Source: Fen-1135 sp963705275
GTDB taxonomy: Bacteria > Desulfobacterota > Syntrophia > Syntrophales > UBA2185
Reading direction: 5' to 3'
Assembly (NCBI GenBank): GCA_963705275.1
Contig: OY970063.1
Location: 124,001 to 188,000 of the forward strand
DNA length: 64,000 nucleotides
Shown piece by piece: positions 8,895-18,304 of this stretch. The notes under the pieces are model-generated. The model worked only from the letters and a program-made list of their open reading frames with translations, had not been told where the DNA came from and ran no database searches. Positions within the stretch are counted from its first letter, which is position 1. Every line of letters starts with the position of its first letter. A program made the position numbers and the translations under genes.

Positions 8895-11800
8895 ATGAAA
8901 CAATTCGATCCGATTAACAGTCCTCTTGACGGGAAAAATCTTATTGAGGCCGCGGCAGGCACGGGAAAGACATATGCCGTAACGTGCCTTTTTGTCCGTC
9001 TTATAATCGAGAAAGGGCTCGCTGTTAAAGAAATCCTCGTCGTTACCTTCACCGTCGCGGCTACAGAAGAGTTGAAAGACAGGATTCGGAGCAAACTCCG
9101 GGACGCCCTGGAGGCATTTACGAAGGGGAGATCTGACGAGTCCTTCCTAAGGGGGCTTCTGGGGAAATATCCTGATGAGTGGGACAGAAAGACAGCGGTG
9201 GAAAGGCTCATCGCGGCAATCAGGGATTTTGATGAGGCTGCAATTTTTACCATACACGGCTTCTGTCAGAGGATGCTCTATGAAAATGCCTTCGAGAGCG
9301 GCGCACTGTTTGATGTGGAAATGGTGACGAATCAGGAAGGCTTAAGAGAAGAGATAGTGGAGGACTTCTGGAGAATTCATTTTTATGATTCCCTTCCGGA
9401 ACTGGTCGAGTATGCGATGGATCGGGGTTTTAGCCCGGGATATCTTCTTGGGCTATTGGACAATAACGCGATGAACCCTGATGTCAGGATAGCTCCTGAG
9501 ACAGAGCCTCCGGACATCGCCGCCATAGCCGGCGCGCTCAAGATTTTCGAAGGGAAGCTCAACAGGCTTCGGGAAATGTGGACGGTCTCGCACGAAGAGA
9601 TATCTGAGATGCTCAAGAGCCAAAGTCTCAAGGCCAATGTTTATGGCAAGAGAGTGCCTGCCATGACAGAAGCCATGCAGGGATTTCTCGCTTCTGACAG
9701 GCAACGCTTCACACTGTTTAAAGGTTTTGAAAAATTCACGCAGTCACGAATCAGCAAGTCTATAAAGAAGGGGACGGTGCCGCCCTTTCATGATTTCTTC
9801 GCTCTATGCGATGAAGTCGTTGTTATGGCCGGTGCATTGACGGATCTCATGGAAAGGCAACTTCTCTTTCTCAAGACGGAGATGATTCTGACTGCCAGAA
9901 GAGAAATCGCCCTCCGCAAAGGCCTGCGGAACATCATGTTTTACGATGATCTCCTGTTGAAAATGCGCTCAGCGCTGGAAGGAGCGGGAGGTGATGCCCT
10001 GGCAGCTGCGATCAGGCGCAAATACAGATCTGTGATAATCGACGAGTTTCAGGATACGGATACGATTCAGTACGCAATCTTTCGCTCCATTTTTGGAAGT
10101 GAAGGCGGGGACCTTTTTCTTATCGGGGATCCCAAGCAAACCATATTTGACTTCCGGGGTGCGGATGTGTTTGCCTACATGAAGGCAGCGTCCGTCGTTG
10201 AGACGAAATATGCCTTGAGAGAGAACTGGCGGTCCGAACCCGGATTGGTGAGGGCTATCAATACCCTGTTCTCACACAGGGACAAGGCCTTCGTTTTCGA
10301 CGGGATTTCCTTCCAGCCGGCAGAGGCGGCCTCCGGTAAAGTTCACAGATATTTGAAGGTGGAGGGCGGAGGCGAAGCCCCTCTGCATCTTTGGATCGTT
10401 CCAGGCAACGGGTTGTCGTCGGCAAAGGGTCTGGCCAAAGGGAGGGCGAGATCGCTGATTTGCCGCGCCGTGGCCTCTGAGATACTACGCTTGCTTGAAT
10501 TGGGCAGGGAAGGGAAGGCCACGATAGGCGCAGAACCCATCCGTGAAGAAAGCATCGCCGTTCTGGTAAGAACTAACAGGGAAGCCGCTCTTGTTCAGGA
10601 GGCTCTTTCTGAGACAGGCATCCCCAGTGTCCTTCATATGAAGGAAAATATCTTCGATTCACGTGAAGCACTGGAGATGGAAAGGTTATTGACCGGTATT
10701 GCCCATCCGGATCGCGAAGGCCTTGTAAGAGGCGCCCTGACCACGGATATTATGGGAGCAGACGGGAAGGATCTGGATGGATTCATCAACGACGAGAATG
10801 AATGGAGGATATGGCTCGAACACTTCTGGAACTACCATGAAATCTGGCACGCCCAGGGATTTATCAGGATGTTCAGGCAGCTCTTGTCCGGAGAACGCGT
10901 CAAACAGCGTCTTCTTCGGTATCCTGACGGTGAGCGTCGCCTGACCAACGTTCTGCATCTCTCGGAACTTCTGGAGCGCGAATCCGTCGGAAGGAGGCTG
11001 GGACCGATGGCGCTCCTGAGGTGGCTCACAAAACAGCGAAGCGCCGGAACCGTGCGATCCGATGAAGATCAGATTCGGCTGGAAAGCGATGAAAATGCGG
11101 TCAAGGTCGTTACCGTCCATAAGAGCAAGGGACTCGAATATCCCGTCGTCTTTTGTCCCTTTGTATGGGGAGATTCGAAGGTCAAGGGCGACATCCTGTC
11201 TTTTCATGACGAACACAATGACTGGAGATTGACCTGCGACGTCGGTTCTTCCGACCGGCGTTGGATAGAGGAGAATGCGAGAAGAGAGATTCTGGCTGAA
11301 AACGTTCGTCTCTTATATGTCGCCCTTACCAGGGCAAGGCATCGATGCTATCTCGTTTGGGGGAAATTCAACGAGGCAGGCACTTCCGCACCTGCTTATC
11401 TGCTCCACAGAAGCGGGGATGATTCATGTGACGATGTTATCGGTGAGACGGATGAGCGTTATTGTGGATTAACGGACAATGACTTTCAGAGCGACATCGG
11501 AAATGTTGTGCGCAAATCCGGAGGGACTATAGAGGCCTGCGAAATGCCCACTGAGGCGATGCGCAGATGGCGGGCGCGTTATGATAGGGTCGAAAGCGCA
11601 GAGTGCCGTCGGTTTTCCCGGAGCATTGACAGATCCTGGAAGATAGCCAGTTTCTCTTATCTTACTTCCGACAGACCCCATGTTGCTGATCTCCCGGACC
11701 GGGATACCAGCCCTCAGATGGATATCTCCGGTGAAGATACGGCAGACCCACAGGCGTCGGGAATTTTCGCATTTCCCAAAGGCGCCAGGGCGGGGAGTTT

Positions 11801-12512
11801 CCTTCATGAGGTCATGGAGCACGTGGACTACACCGAAAGAGATATGGGAGCGGCAAGAGCCCTCGTCTTTCGGAAGCTTCCTGAATACGGATTTGAGGAC
11901 AAGTGGGTTGATGCAGTTGTCTCCATGCTGGAAAATGTCGTCAACATGCCCCTCCGTAGGGACGATGAGGCCTTCAGGCTCGCCGCTGTCAGCCGCGGCG
12001 ACCGCATCAATGAACTGGAATTCTATTTTCCGCTTAAGCGCATTTCACCGGACGGCCTCAGGTCAATCTATGATATTGCCGGATCGCGGTTGAGGACGGA
12101 CGGTACGGGGGCAATCCCTGAGATTATGGAGAAGCTCCGGTTCAGTCCTGCAAGAGGATACATGAAGGGTTACATGGATATGGTGTTCAGGTATGCAAAC
12201 AGGTTTTACCTGGTTGACTGGAAATCAAACTTCTTGGGGGCCGAGGTAACGGATTACAACGAAGCCGCGCTTTCCCGCGCGATGACGGAGTCCTTTTACT
12301 TTCTCCAATATCAGATTTACACCGTGGCCTTGAATAAGTTCCTACAACTACGAATTTCCGATTACAAATATGAGACCCATTTCGGGGGGGTGTATTATTT
12401 ATTCCTCCGCGGGATGGACCCTGCCCGGGGCACTGACTATGGAATTTACTACGACCGCCCTGAGGAAGGCCTCATCAAGAGCTTGACCGAGACCTTGATG
12501 GGAGAGGCTTAA
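8895..12512 (+). CDS. recB: Exodeoxyribonuclease V subunit beta (RecB helicase-nuclease)
   Basis: 1205 residues, close to the ~1180 of E. coli RecB. All SF1 3'-5' helicase motifs are present: Walker A AAAGTGKT (residues 19-26), Ia VVTFTVAATEELKDRI, II VIIDEFQDTD, III LFLIGDPKQTIFDFRGAD, V VVTVHKSKGLEYPVVF and VI LLYVALTRARHRCYLVWG. The C-terminal nuclease domain keeps its metal-binding residues: the His in GSFLHEVMEHVDY, Asp in GYMDMVF and Asp-Lys in YLVDWKSNFLG. The ending HFGGVYYLFLRGMD is also RecB-like. The enzyme processes double-strand breaks for RecA loading and degrades foreign linear DNA. It lies between recC and recD (20-bp gap to recD), without the ptrA insertion seen in E. coli. 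Confidence 0.97.
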   Translation: MKQFDPINSPLDGKNLIEAAAGTGKTYAVTCLFVRLIIEKGLAVKEILVVTFTVAATEELKDRIRSKLRDALEAFTKGRSDESFLRGLLGKYPDEWDRKTAVERLIAAIRDFDEAAIFTIHGFCQRMLYENAFESGALFDVEMVTNQEGLREEIVEDFWRIHFYDSLPELVEYAMDRGFSPGYLLGLLDNNAMNPDVRIAPETEPPDIAAIAGALKIFEGKLNRLREMWTVSHEEISEMLKSQSLKANVYGKRVPAMTEAMQGFLASDRQRFTLFKGFEKFTQSRISKSIKKGTVPPFHDFFALCDEVVVMAGALTDLMERQLLFLKTEMILTARREIALRKGLRNIMFYDDLLLKMRSALEGAGGDALAAAIRRKYRSVIIDEFQDTDTIQYAIFRSIFGSEGGDLFLIGDPKQTIFDFRGADVFAYMKAASVVETKYALRENWRSEPGLVRAINTLFSHRDKAFVFDGISFQPAEAASGKVHRYLKVEGGGEAPLHLWIVPGNGLSSAKGLAKGRARSLICRAVASEILRLLELGREGKATIGAEPIREESIAVLVRTNREAALVQEALSETGIPSVLHMKENIFDSREALEMERLLTGIAHPDREGLVRGALTTDIMGADGKDLDGFINDENEWRIWLEHFWNYHEIWHAQGFIRMFRQLLSGERVKQRLLRYPDGERRLTNVLHLSELLERESVGRRLGPMALLRWLTKQRSAGTVRSDEDQIRLESDENAVKVVTVHKSKGLEYPVVFCPFVWGDSKVKGDILSFHDEHNDWRLTCDVGSSDRRWIEENARREILAENVRLLYVALTRARHRCYLVWGKFNEAGTSAPAYLLHRSGDDSCDDVIGETDERYCGLTDNDFQSDIGNVVRKSGGTIEACEMPTEAMRRWRARYDRVESAECRRFSRSIDRSWKIASFSYLTSDRPHVADLPDRDTSPQMDISGEDTADPQASGIFAFPKGARAGSFLHEVMEHVDYTERDMGAARALVFRKLPEYGFEDKWVDAVVSMLENVVNMPLRRDDEAFRLAAVSRGDRINELEFYFPLKRISPDGLRSIYDIAGSRLRTDGTGAIPEIMEKLRFSPARGYMKGYMDMVFRYANRFYLVDWKSNFLGAEVTDYNEAALSRAMTESFYFLQYQIYTVALNKFLQLRISDYKYETHFGGVYYLFLRGMDPARGTDYGIYYDRPEEGLIKSLTETLMGEA

Positions 12513-12531
12513 CAGCGCGCAGGTATCAATC

Positions 12532-14415
12532 ATGAATGGAACACACCTCAGCCTCGATAACAGATACTTTTCCGACCTGGATATTCGCTTTGCGCATTAT
12601 ATGGGACGGCTTTCGGGGAGCGATGCACCGGAGATATTGCTCGCTTCAGCACTGGTCAGCCGTTTCACGAGAGAGGGGAATATATGCCTTGATCTTCGAT
12701 CCGTAGAAGGCAGTCTCTTAAACGGTGACGACGATGGTCAAGATGCGGCGGTCCTGCCGGCACTGGCCGAATGGTCTGCTGTTCTTGAAGATTCTAAAGT
12801 TGTCGGGAGACCTGGGGACTATAAGCCACTCATCCTCGACAGTCGGTCACGACTCTATCTCTATCGGTACTGGGATTATGAAAGGACGCTTGGCAATTTC
12901 ATCAAAGGCCGGCTCCGGAATATTGAGGGCGAGAATAATCGATGCGATATCTCAGAAGAAGATATTTCGCAGGTGAGGGAGAGTCTGTCCAGATTATTTC
13001 CTTCGACTCAGGATGACGATGGGGGAGATAGATACTGGGCCATGATTGCCGCCGTTACCGCTTTCCTGAACAGATTTTGCGTGATATGCGGCAGTCCAGG
13101 GACGGGTAAGACAACAGTCGTGGCAAAGGTGCTGGCCCTTCTCTTGGAGCAGTCAAAAGGTAAAGAGCTTAAGATCGCGCTGGCCGCCCCGACGGGAAAG
13201 GCTGCGTTTCGTCTCCAGGAGTCGATCAGAAAAAACAGGGAAGGATTGGCGTTACCGGATGCCATCAAGGCCGCCATCCCTGACAATGCAACGACTATTC
13301 ACCGCCTCCTGGGCACCTTGAGAAATTTACCGTATTTCCGGTTCAACAGGGGGAACCCTCTTCCATTTAATGTGGTTGTTATAGATGAGGCGTCCATGGT
13401 GGACCTGCCGCTCATGTCGAAGCTTGTCCAGGCGATGCCGCCGGAGGCGAGACTGATTCTTTTGGGAGACAGGGACCAGCTGTCTTCAGTGGAGGCTGGC
13501 GCCGTCCTGGGCGACATCTGCGGTCTCGGGGCAACCAGGCCGTATTCACGTGAATTTGCAATCACGTTGAAAACGATCACGGGACAGGTTATTGCGCCTT
13601 ACGATGCCGGCAGCATGCCGGGCATACAAGACTCAATCGTAGGGCTCAAGAAGAACTACCGCTTTGAAAAGGATACGGGGATCAGCAGGGCCTGTAACGA
13701 GGTAAACGCAGGGAATAGCCAGGGCGCTATGGAGGTCTTGAAATCGGAAGCATACGGAGACATCTCTTGGGCCGATGTGCGCCGACCTGAGTCGATGGTT
13801 TCAGCGGTGCGAGATGTTGTAATGAAAAGGTTTAAGGATTACCTAAAAGATCCTGATTTACATGACTATCCTGAGCATGTATTGAACTTCTTCGAAGAGT
13901 TCAGAATTCTGTGCGCCGTAAGACAAGGCCCGTTTGGCGTGGTTGCAATAAACCGGATCGTAGAGCGTATCCTCAGAGAGACGAACCTCATAAGATCCGA
14001 AGGAAACTGGTACAGTGGACAGCCGGTCATGATTACGCGGAATGACTACAACCTGAAACTGTTCAATGGAGATGTCGGCGTCATCCTCCCCGACCGCCGA
14101 CAGGGCAATGAATTGCGCGCATTCTTCCGGGATGCAGGGGGCAACATCAGGAGGCTCCCACCGGTAATGTTGCCCGCGCATGAAACCGTTTTCGCGATGA
14201 CGGTTCACAAGAGCCAGGGATCTGAGTTTACGAGTGTCTTGCTTATCCTCCCCGATAATGATTCTCCTGTGCTGACCCGGGAACTTATCTATACGGGAAT
14301 TACGAGGGCCAAAAAGAATGTGGAGATATGGGGGAGCGAGGGGGTTTTCCGTGCCGCCGTATCAAGACGCATCATGCGCACGTCGGGACTGTATGACGCG
14401 CTTTATTCCTCATGA
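12532..14415 (+). CDS. recD: Exodeoxyribonuclease V subunit alpha (RecD helicase)
   Basis: 627 residues, as expected for RecD, the fast 5'-3' SF1B helicase of RecBCD. After the N-terminal RecC-interacting domain comes Walker A GSPGTGKTT (residues 187-195). Motif Ia LAAPTGKAAFRLQESI, Walker B VVIDEASMVDLPLM, motif III LILLGDRDQLSSVEAGAVLGD and the C-terminal AMTVHKSQGSEF and ELIYTGITRAK follow. It is the last gene of the recCBD operon. All three subunits look intact, so a functional RecBCD and Chi-type recombination system is expected. Confidence 0.97.
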   Translation: MNGTHLSLDNRYFSDLDIRFAHYMGRLSGSDAPEILLASALVSRFTREGNICLDLRSVEGSLLNGDDDGQDAAVLPALAEWSAVLEDSKVVGRPGDYKPLILDSRSRLYLYRYWDYERTLGNFIKGRLRNIEGENNRCDISEEDISQVRESLSRLFPSTQDDDGGDRYWAMIAAVTAFLNRFCVICGSPGTGKTTVVAKVLALLLEQSKGKELKIALAAPTGKAAFRLQESIRKNREGLALPDAIKAAIPDNATTIHRLLGTLRNLPYFRFNRGNPLPFNVVVIDEASMVDLPLMSKLVQAMPPEARLILLGDRDQLSSVEAGAVLGDICGLGATRPYSREFAITLKTITGQVIAPYDAGSMPGIQDSIVGLKKNYRFEKDTGISRACNEVNAGNSQGAMEVLKSEAYGDISWADVRRPESMVSAVRDVVMKRFKDYLKDPDLHDYPEHVLNFFEEFRILCAVRQGPFGVVAINRIVERILRETNLIRSEGNWYSGQPVMITRNDYNLKLFNGDVGVILPDRRQGNELRAFFRDAGGNIRRLPPVMLPAHETVFAMTVHKSQGSEFTSVLLILPDNDSPVLTRELIYTGITRAKKNVEIWGSEGVFRAAVSRRIMRTSGLYDALYSS

Positions 14416-14450
14416 TAGGTAAAGTCTATGTCATCAGGCTTGCAGCTGCA

Positions 14451-14906
14451 TCACGAGCCGTCATCCCGGATGCTGAAGTAATCATCCAATATTTCCATAT
14501 GGTCAAACGCGATAGGAGCTGGCAAGGCATCTCTTAAGAATATTCCCACTTCCTTGGCGTCATCAGCAGCTTGCGGTGTACCGGTCGCCTTTGCGATATA
14601 GACGGTGGATATCGAGTGGTGGCGGGGGTCTCTGTCCGGTCTTGAGTACGTATGAAACTGCCGGATTAGCTTTACATTGAGCCCGGTTTCTTCTTTTGCT
14701 TCTCTCACTGCGGCATCTTCGAGTGATTCTCCATAGTCGACAAAGCCTCCCGGCAGCGCCCAGCCGAAGGGATAATTCTTGCGCGATATGAGAACAACGC
14801 CCCGGTCATCGAGTTCTATGATGATATCCACTGTGGGAAAGGGATTCCGGTAAGATTGCATCTCGGCGCCGCACTTGGCGCATTTAATGGCCCTTTTGTT
14901 AACCAT
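14451..14906 (-). CDS. Nudix hydrolase
   Basis: 151 residues with a full Nudix box, G54-x5-E60-x7-R68-E69-x2-E72-E73-x-G75 (the core reads REAKEETGL). This coordinates Mg2+ for hydrolysis of nucleoside diphosphates linked to another moiety. An N-terminal CAKC pair (Cys9, Cys12) may form half of a small zinc site, as in several ADP-ribose/NADH-type Nudix enzymes. The exact substrate cannot be deduced. Transcription converges on recD, 35 bp away, with no obvious terminator hairpin between them. Confidence 0.9.
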   Translation of the reverse strand: MVNKRAIKCAKCGAEMQSYRNPFPTVDIIIELDDRGVVLISRKNYPFGWALPGGFVDYGESLEDAAVREAKEETGLNVKLIRQFHTYSRPDRDPRHHSISTVYIAKATGTPQAADDAKEVGIFLRDALPAPIAFDHMEILDDYFSIRDDGS

Positions 14907-15049
14907 GGCAAGGCAGTATGGAAGTCCGTATAACTCAGAAAACAGCAGGATAATTCATTGCCCCCGACCTTACTCACATCGGTCGCACAGGCAACGGGCT
15001 TCCTGCGGGTTGTTATTCAAGTGATATACTTGTGAGACGACGAGTGAAA

Positions 15050-16846
15050 TCACTTCTTCTGTTTTAACAGTCTCTCCTCAAGAGCTTTTAATTCATTTCT
15101 GAGACCGGGAGGCAGTCTGTCTCCGAATTGGCTGTAATGTTTCTTTATGCTTTCCACTTCCTGGAGCCAGGCGTTAACATCAACTCTGAGAAGTTCCTCC
15201 ATATCCTGGTTTGACACCTTAAGGCCCGAAAGATCGATGGCACCTGGGGCAGGCACATAACCGATGGGTGTTTCTACGGCTTTTCCGGTTCCGTCGATCC
15301 TCTCGCAGATCCATTTCAGGACGCGGCTGTTCTCTCCGTAGCCTGGCCATAACCACTTGCCGTCCGCCGTCTTGCGGAACCAGTTTACATAGAAGATCTT
15401 GGGGAGATTCTTTCCATCCGTCTTGTTTCCCATGTCGAGCCAGTGCTTGAAATAGTCGCCCATATGGTAGCCGCAGAAAGGGAGCATCGCGAAAGGATCT
15501 CTCCGCAGGTCACCGACAGTCCCCGCCGCTGCGGCGGTTTTTTCCGAACTGGCGACTGATCCCATAAAGGTGCCATGCTGCCAGCTAAAAGCCTCGTATA
15601 CGAGAGGTATAACAGTTGCCCGTCGGCCGCCAAACAGAAATGCGGAGACGGGAACGCCCTTCGGATCCTCCCAGGCTGGGTCGATGACGGGACATTGGCC
15701 TGCCGGGGCTGTGAAGCGCGCGTTGGGATGTGCCGCGTCGCGGCCGGACGCGGGCGTCCAGGGTTGCCCCTTCCAGTCGATGAGTTTTTCGGGTTTTTCC
15801 TTTGTCATTTCTTCCCACCAGACATCACCGTCAGGCGTTAAAGCGACATTGGTAAAGATCGAATTCTTGGTCATGCTGAGCATGGCATTTGGATTGGACG
15901 TCATCGATGTTCCCGGAGCAACGCCGAAGAATCCGTATTCAGGATTGATGGCGTAGAGTTTTTCGTCAGCGCCGAACTTCATCCAGGCGATGTCGTCTCC
16001 CACGGTCTCTGCTTTCCAGCCGGAAATTGTCGGTATCAGCATGGCAAGATTAGTCTTGCCGCAGGCGCTTGGGAAGGCGCCGGTAATATAGCGTTTCACA
16101 CCTTTCGGGGACTTAAGCCCTAATATCAGCATGTGCTCAGCCATCCATCCTTCGTCTCGGGCCATAACCGAGGCTATGCGGAGTGAAAAGCACTTCTTGC
16201 CCAGGAGCGCATTTCCGCCATATCCGCTTCCGAAAGACCAGATTTCTCTCGTTTCGGGAAAATGAACGATGTATTTATGGTCATTATTGCAGGGCCATAG
16301 CACGTCTTTTTCACCGGACTTGAGCGGCTTGCCAACAGAGTGCAGGCAGGGCACAAATTTTCCGGCATTTCCCAGTATGTCTAGAACAGCCTTCCCCATG
16401 CGCGTCATGATCTTCATATTGCAGACTACATACGGCGAATCTGTTATTTCAATACCGATATGGGCAATATTGGATCCCAGCGGCCCCATGCTGAAGGGGA
16501 TTATGTACATGGTTCTCCCCCTCATGGATCCGCTGAATAGCGCGATGAGGGTTTTTTTCATCTCTTTGGGATCGTACCAGTTATTTGTCGGCCCCGCGTC
16601 TTCTTTCTTTTTCGAACAGATAAAGGTACGTTCTTCGACCCTTGCCACATCTGCGGGATCAGACCTGGAGAGATAACAGTTTGGCCTTTTCTCCTCATTC
16701 AACTTGATGAAAGTGCCGGCCTTGACAAGGAGATCACACATTTCATCATATTCCTTTTCTGATCCATCACACCAATGCACGCGATCCGGCTTGCAAAGAT
16801 GGGCCATTTCCTCTACCCACTTGAGAAGTTTCTGATTTGATGTCAT
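15050..16846 (-). CDS. pckG: Phosphoenolpyruvate carboxykinase (GTP)
   Basis: 598 residues, the normal length for GTP-dependent PEPCK, which converts oxaloacetate and GTP to PEP, GDP and CO2. The GTP-class P-loop FPSACGKTN, including the reactive cysteine, is present. So are VGDDIAWM (Mn2+/GTP region), NPEYGFFGVAPGTS, FLFGGRRATVIPLV and FAMLPFCGYHMGDYF. The open frame extends to 16927, but the ATG at 16846 (MTSNQKLLKWVEE) is preceded by AAGGATAGCA, a proper Shine-Dalgarno, and matches the family N-terminus. In an anaerobe the enzyme can serve gluconeogenesis or CO2-fixing anaplerosis. It is divergent from a lone PTS EIIA gene. Confidence 0.97.
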   Translation of the reverse strand: MTSNQKLLKWVEEMAHLCKPDRVHWCDGSEKEYDEMCDLLVKAGTFIKLNEEKRPNCYLSRSDPADVARVEERTFICSKKKEDAGPTNNWYDPKEMKKTLIALFSGSMRGRTMYIIPFSMGPLGSNIAHIGIEITDSPYVVCNMKIMTRMGKAVLDILGNAGKFVPCLHSVGKPLKSGEKDVLWPCNNDHKYIVHFPETREIWSFGSGYGGNALLGKKCFSLRIASVMARDEGWMAEHMLILGLKSPKGVKRYITGAFPSACGKTNLAMLIPTISGWKAETVGDDIAWMKFGADEKLYAINPEYGFFGVAPGTSMTSNPNAMLSMTKNSIFTNVALTPDGDVWWEEMTKEKPEKLIDWKGQPWTPASGRDAAHPNARFTAPAGQCPVIDPAWEDPKGVPVSAFLFGGRRATVIPLVYEAFSWQHGTFMGSVASSEKTAAAAGTVGDLRRDPFAMLPFCGYHMGDYFKHWLDMGNKTDGKNLPKIFYVNWFRKTADGKWLWPGYGENSRVLKWICERIDGTGKAVETPIGYVPAPGAIDLSGLKVSNQDMEELLRVDVNAWLQEVESIKKHYSQFGDRLPPGLRNELKALEERLLKQKK

Positions 16847-17279
16847 TGCTATCCTTCTTTCTGGAAAAAATTGATTATCTTTTTGCACTTTCGCAAAAAT
16901 ATCTTTCTTGCGAAGATGTTTATTCATAACCCCGCATGCGATTCCCAGTCAAATCATTTTTGTAAATTGCGCTGACGAAGATCGCTTCAGGTACCGGTAT
17001 GCACATGTTTATGTTGAATTTGCCGGAGATGTGAAGATGGCCCCATTTTCGCTGATCGTAATTTCCGCAATTGCTTAATTTAGAGAGTTAGAAGTATAGA
17101 CAACAGGGCTTTGCGTGTCAAGAGGAAATGTGTGTATGTACAGGAAGACCATGTCGTTTCGCGCAATTTTTTTTGAATTGGATAGTCTTCCTTTGAGGGG
17201 CAAACAATAAATGAGCCTTGACAATTGCAGGGCAATAAATTAGCTTACACATCGGCAATAGACTTTCAGGAGATGGACG
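16847..17279. other. Intergenic region between divergent pckG and PTS EIIA
   Basis: 433 bp with no convincing gene. A short upstream in-frame extension of pckG (to 16927) is unlikely to be translated. The segment must hold both promoters. AT-rich stretches occur around 17160-17245. I found no strong inverted repeat or recognisable riboswitch. Confidence 0.5.
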
Positions 17280-17687
17280 GTGATCGGAGTTCTGATAACA
17301 ACCCATGGTAACCTCGGCAGTGAACTGATTAAGGCCGCTGAGCTGATAAAAGGGAAATTCGAAGGAGTGAGCCACGTCTCCGTAGATCAGAAAAAGGGGA
17401 TGGAGGAGATAAAGAAAGAAATAAGCCAGTGCATCAGAAAGCTGGATCAGGGCCAGGGCGTATTGATACTGACGGACCTTTTCGGCGGTACACCCTCAAA
17501 TATCTCCCTATCTTTCCTTAAGGAAGGAAAACTGGAGGTCGCCACCGGCGTTAACCTGCCTATGCTTTTGAAACTCGATGATAAAAGGAAGGAAATGAAG
17601 CTGAAGGATTTTGCCTCTTATATAAAGGACTACGGCAGAAAAAATATTTATTTAGCGAGCGAGGTGTTGAGCAAGAAGGTTGAATAG
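17280..17687 (+). CDS. PTS EIIA component, mannose family (orphan)
   Basis: 135 residues with the fold of EIIA-Man. The phospho-accepting histidine is His9 in GVLITTHGNLG. The second signature LTDLFGGTPSN (about residues 64-74) lies at the active-site edge. Start is a GTG at 17280 with AGGAG about 8 bases upstream. In a complete PTS it would take phosphate from HPr and pass it to EIIB. No EIIB, EIIC, EIID, HPr or HPr kinase is visible here, so it may act as a regulatory phospho-acceptor, as orphan EIIA-Man proteins in deltaproteobacteria are thought to. It heads a plus-strand run with a RimI-like gene and pyrK-pyrD, and is divergent from PEP carboxykinase. Confidence 0.9.
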   Translation: MIGVLITTHGNLGSELIKAAELIKGKFEGVSHVSVDQKKGMEEIKKEISQCIRKLDQGQGVLILTDLFGGTPSNISLSFLKEGKLEVATGVNLPMLLKLDDKRKEMKLKDFASYIKDYGRKNIYLASEVLSKKVE

Positions 17688-17746
17688 ATAATTGATGTGG
17701 ATATTTCATGCACCTGCACGCATGATCGAGACAATGAAATAATCCC

Positions 17747-18289
17747 ATGGCGTATCCCTCCCAACAGCATTTCCCAGGATGTACACATCCAAGTCAGATG
17801 GATCAAAAATCGATTGAAATCAGAAGTATGGCAATGGCGGATCTCGATGAGATTTTAACCATTGAAAATTCATCTTTTTCCAAGCCATGGCCCAGGGACG
17901 TGTTTATGCGGGAACTTCAAATACCCATTTCGCGGAACCTTGTGGCCACGGTTCGCACAGATCTGCATGATGGAATCGCCGGATACGTGACCTACTGGGT
18001 CGTTGCCGGAGAACTCCAGGTTCACAAGATTTGTGTCAGGGAGGGCTTGAGGAAATCAGGGGTCGCCTCAGGTCTCATGACAGAGATGATCAGGCTTTCC
18101 TGTAGCGAAGGCGTTGGCCTCTGTACCCTTGAGGTCGGCCGATCCAATGAAGGTGCGAGACGGTTGTACGAAAAATTCGGTTTTGAGATCAAAGACGTAA
18201 GGCCGAAATATTATGCTGAGTCGGGAGAGGATGCCATGATTTTATGTGCGGACCTGAAAAAATGTTTGCAATTTATCAGTAAAGCATAA
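17747..18289 (+). CDS. rimI: GNAT-family N-acetyltransferase, RimI-like
   Basis: 180 residues with the GNAT fold typical of RimI, which acetylates the N-terminal alanine of ribosomal protein S18. MADLDEILTIENSSFSKPWP is the usual RimI N-terminus. The acetyl-CoA pyrophosphate loop is VREGLRKSGVASGLM (pattern xxRxxGxA), and LEVGRSNEGARRLYEKFGF is the conserved C-terminal motif. The first ~25 residues before IEIRSMAMADLDEI are probably not part of the fold. Starts at 17798 or 17828 are possible, and no Shine-Dalgarno stands out. It lies 59 bp after the EIIA gene and 15 bp before pyrK. Confidence 0.85.
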   Translation: MAYPSQQHFPGCTHPSQMDQKSIEIRSMAMADLDEILTIENSSFSKPWPRDVFMRELQIPISRNLVATVRTDLHDGIAGYVTYWVVAGELQVHKICVREGLRKSGVASGLMTEMIRLSCSEGVGLCTLEVGRSNEGARRLYEKFGFEIKDVRPKYYAESGEDAMILCADLKKCLQFISKA

Positions 18290-18304
18290 AATATAAACTT
18301 CGTC

